NCBI GenBank assembly: GCA_017559685.1
Contig: JAFYQY010000183.1
Location: forward strand, 1 to 6,780
Length of the DNA: 6,780 bases
Direction of reading: 5' to 3'
DNA from: Alistipes sp.
Lineage (GTDB): Bacteria > Bacteroidota > Bacteroidia > Bacteroidales > Rikenellaceae
The notes beneath the pieces are model-generated. The model was given only the letters and a program-made list of their open reading frames with translations, did not search any database and had not been told where the DNA came from. Position 1 is the first letter of the stretch. Each line of letters opens with the position of its first letter. The position numbers were made by a program, and so were the translations under genes. Shown here piece by piece: positions 5,913 to 6,780 of this stretch.

Positions 5913-6383
5913 ATAACTGCTTGTTTCACAGGGCATCGCACCTATGATGGCTCTCGCAACTCCGAGTTGGAGCGTGCGATTAGGGAGTTGTATGCGCTCG
6001 GATATCGCAACTTTTTGAGCGGTATGGCCATCGGTTTCGACATCGAAGCGGCGGAGGTTGCATTGGCTCTGCGAGAGAAGTTAGCAGGGCTGCGAATCGT
6101 GGCTGTAGTGCCGTTTGAAGGTATGCAGAAGGGATTTTTGGAGGCAGATCGCACCCGCTTCGAGCGTATCGTTGCCGAAGCCGACGAGACGGTAACGCTC
6201 GCACCAAAATACTCGGTGGAGGTCTACGCCGTACGCAACAATTTTTTGGTGGATAACGCCTCGGCCTGCATCGCCTATTTCGACGGTTCGAAGGGTGGCA
6301 CCGCCTACACCGTTCGCCGAGCAGTAAAAAGTCTCCTGCGTCTCACAAATCTCTACCACAATCCGCAGGGAAAGCTGTTTTAA
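5913..6383 (+). CDS. SLOG-superfamily protein (DUF1273/YpsA-like), start codon uncertain
   Basis: This is a Rossmann-like SLOG-fold protein, a family thought to bind nucleotides or related ligands; no precise reaction is known. Motifs counted from base 5913 are FTGHR (5-9), SGMAIGFDIEAAE (36-48), VVPFEG (about 65-70), RNN (108-110) and GGT (128-130). FTGHR at the extreme N-terminus is diagnostic. The frame opens after a TAA at 5886, and no ATG, GTG or TTG occurs before FTGHR. The first TTG (5967) would remove FTGHR and cut into the domain. The start given, ATA at 5913, would yield (M)TACFTGHR, the usual spacing for the family, but ATC at 5895 or a damaged start are also possible. Length is about 156 residues, slightly short for YpsA. 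The body of the gene is intact and GC-rich like its neighbours. It has its own promoter, divergent from the PHP gene. Confidence 0.78.
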   Translation: MTACFTGHRTYDGSRNSELERAIRELYALGYRNFLSGMAIGFDIEAAEVALALREKLAGLRIVAVVPFEGMQKGFLEADRTRFERIVAEADETVTLAPKYSVEVYAVRNNFLVDNASACIAYFDGSKGGTAYTVRRAVKSLLRLTNLYHNPQGKLF

Positions 6384-6401
6384 TTGACTAAAAAGTCAAA
6401 A

Positions 6402-6429
6402 AATTCTGCATTTTGAATTCTGCATTTTG
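6402..6429. repeat. 14-bp perfect tandem duplication in intergenic spacer
   Basis: AATTCTGCATTTTG occurs twice back to back (6402-6415 and 6416-6429), followed by a partial AATT. It lies 12 nt before the -7 box of the phosphofructokinase promoter, in the region where a -33 element would sit. Similar AT-rich short repeats are common between genes in Bacteroidales. Confidence 0.85.
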
Positions 6430-6440
6430 AATTTTATTTG

Positions 6441-6448
6441 TATCTTTG
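6441..6448 (+). promoter_or_regulatory. Candidate -7 element for the phosphofructokinase gene
   Basis: TATCTTTG is a full TAnnTTTG match 43 nt before the ATG. The TTTG copies inside the tandem repeat lie at spacings of 11 and 25 nt, neither ideal, so the -33 element is weak or unconventional. Confidence 0.6.
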
Positions 6449-6491
6449 GGCAAGTTTTTAGCAATTTTAACTCAAAATAATAAGAAACACT

Positions 6492-6780
6492 ATGAAAGAA
6501 GCTATTGCAATTCTTACAGGTGGCGGCCCTGCTCCAGGTATGAATACCGTTGTAGGTAGCGTTGCCAAGACTTTCCTTGCAAAGGGTTACCGTGTTATCG
6601 GTTTGCACCACGGTTATTCGGGTTTGTTCAACGCAAATCCACGCCACGAGGACCTCGATTTCTTCAAGGCTGACTACATCTTCAACCAGGGTGGTTCGTA
6701 TCTCACTATGAGCCGTTTCAAGCCAACCGACGCTGATTTCGAGAACAACTTCAACCTCTCGTTCTTCACCGAGAACAACA
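6492..6780 (+). CDS. 6-phosphofructokinase, N-terminal part (cut by window edge)
   Basis: This enzyme phosphorylates fructose 6-phosphate to fructose 1,6-bisphosphate in cytoplasmic glycolysis. The first 96 residues are visible. They start MKEAIAILTGGGPAPGMN, the nucleotide/phosphate loop equivalent to GGDAPGMN of E. coli PfkA, followed by GYRVIGLHHGYSGLF (34-48), equivalent to the GL.VMGIYDGYLGL region, and then QGGSYLTMSR (about 69-78), the counterpart of RGGTFLGSAR. The GGGPAPG form of the loop is seen in PPi-dependent and related long PFK clades. The GGD(G/D)S motif that separates ATP from PPi users lies beyond the edge, so the phosphoryl donor cannot be assigned. The ATG at 6492 follows a TAnnTTTG promoter element by 43 nt. 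The gene appears to be a separate housekeeping unit. Confidence 0.9.
   Translation, partial: MKEAIAILTGGGPAPGMNTVVGSVAKTFLAKGYRVIGLHHGYSGLFNANPRHEDLDFFKADYIFNQGGSYLTMSRFKPTDADFENNFNLSFFTENN

Noticed and set aside
5804..5946. ATG-initiated frame crossing the divergent promoter region
   Set aside because: About 47 codons overlapping both promoter boxes with no recognisable protein signature; it also ends out of frame with the SLOG gene.
5944..6019. ATG ATG at 5944 as the SLOG gene start
   Set aside because: It is in a different reading frame from the SLOG domain and stops after about 25 codons.
6384..6399. Short hairpin TTGACT-AAAA-AGTCAA right after the SLOG stop
   Set aside because: The 6-bp AT-rich stem is followed by A residues rather than a U tract on the coding strand, so it does not qualify as an intrinsic terminator.

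Overview
The window looks like chromosomal DNA from a gut-type Bacteroidota, probably Bacteroidales. Four things point there: promoters of the TTTG-(19-21 nt)-TAnnTTTG type, no clear Shine-Dalgarno sites, BspA-type leucine-rich-repeat lipoproteins, and a TTG/GAG/CGT-rich codon style. Family or genus cannot be fixed from sequence alone. Intergenic gaps are short and there is no sign of a transposon, tRNA, rRNA or CRISPR array.

Layout. Positions 1-2778 hold a tight rightward operon of three redox enzymes. The first is a membrane steroid 5-alpha-reductase (SRD5A family, 5' end outside the window). The second is a single-module Old Yellow Enzyme-type flavin oxidoreductase, the family that holds the bacterial 5-beta-reductases. 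The third is a short-chain dehydrogenase that is a candidate hydroxysteroid dehydrogenase. A perfect palindromic terminator closes the operon. Its U-tract overlaps the -33 element of the next promoter, which drives two tandem, visibly AT-richer genes for paralogous BspA-like LRR lipoproteins (2878-4480) with 4 and 9 repeats. A hairpin at 4501-4527 separates these from a convergent leftward gene for an exported PHP-domain metallophosphoesterase (4551-5783). A divergent promoter region (5784-5912) then leads to a SLOG-superfamily protein (about 5913-6383) that has no canonical start codon. After a short AT-rich spacer with a 14-bp tandem duplication comes the start of a 6-phosphofructokinase gene (6492 to the right edge).

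The most interesting element is the first operon. 5-alpha- and 5-beta-reductases act on the same delta-4-3-keto group with opposite stereochemistry, and an SDR can then reduce the 3-ketone. Together they form a compact steroid or bile-acid ring-A reduction pathway, matching in kind the pathway described in gut Bacteroidales that make allo- and iso-allo-lithocholic-type bile acids. Gene families are read from the sequence. Substrates and stereochemistry are inferred. The remaining genes (surface lipoproteins, PHP enzyme, SLOG protein, phosphofructokinase) look like separate transcription units with no evident link to steroid metabolism.
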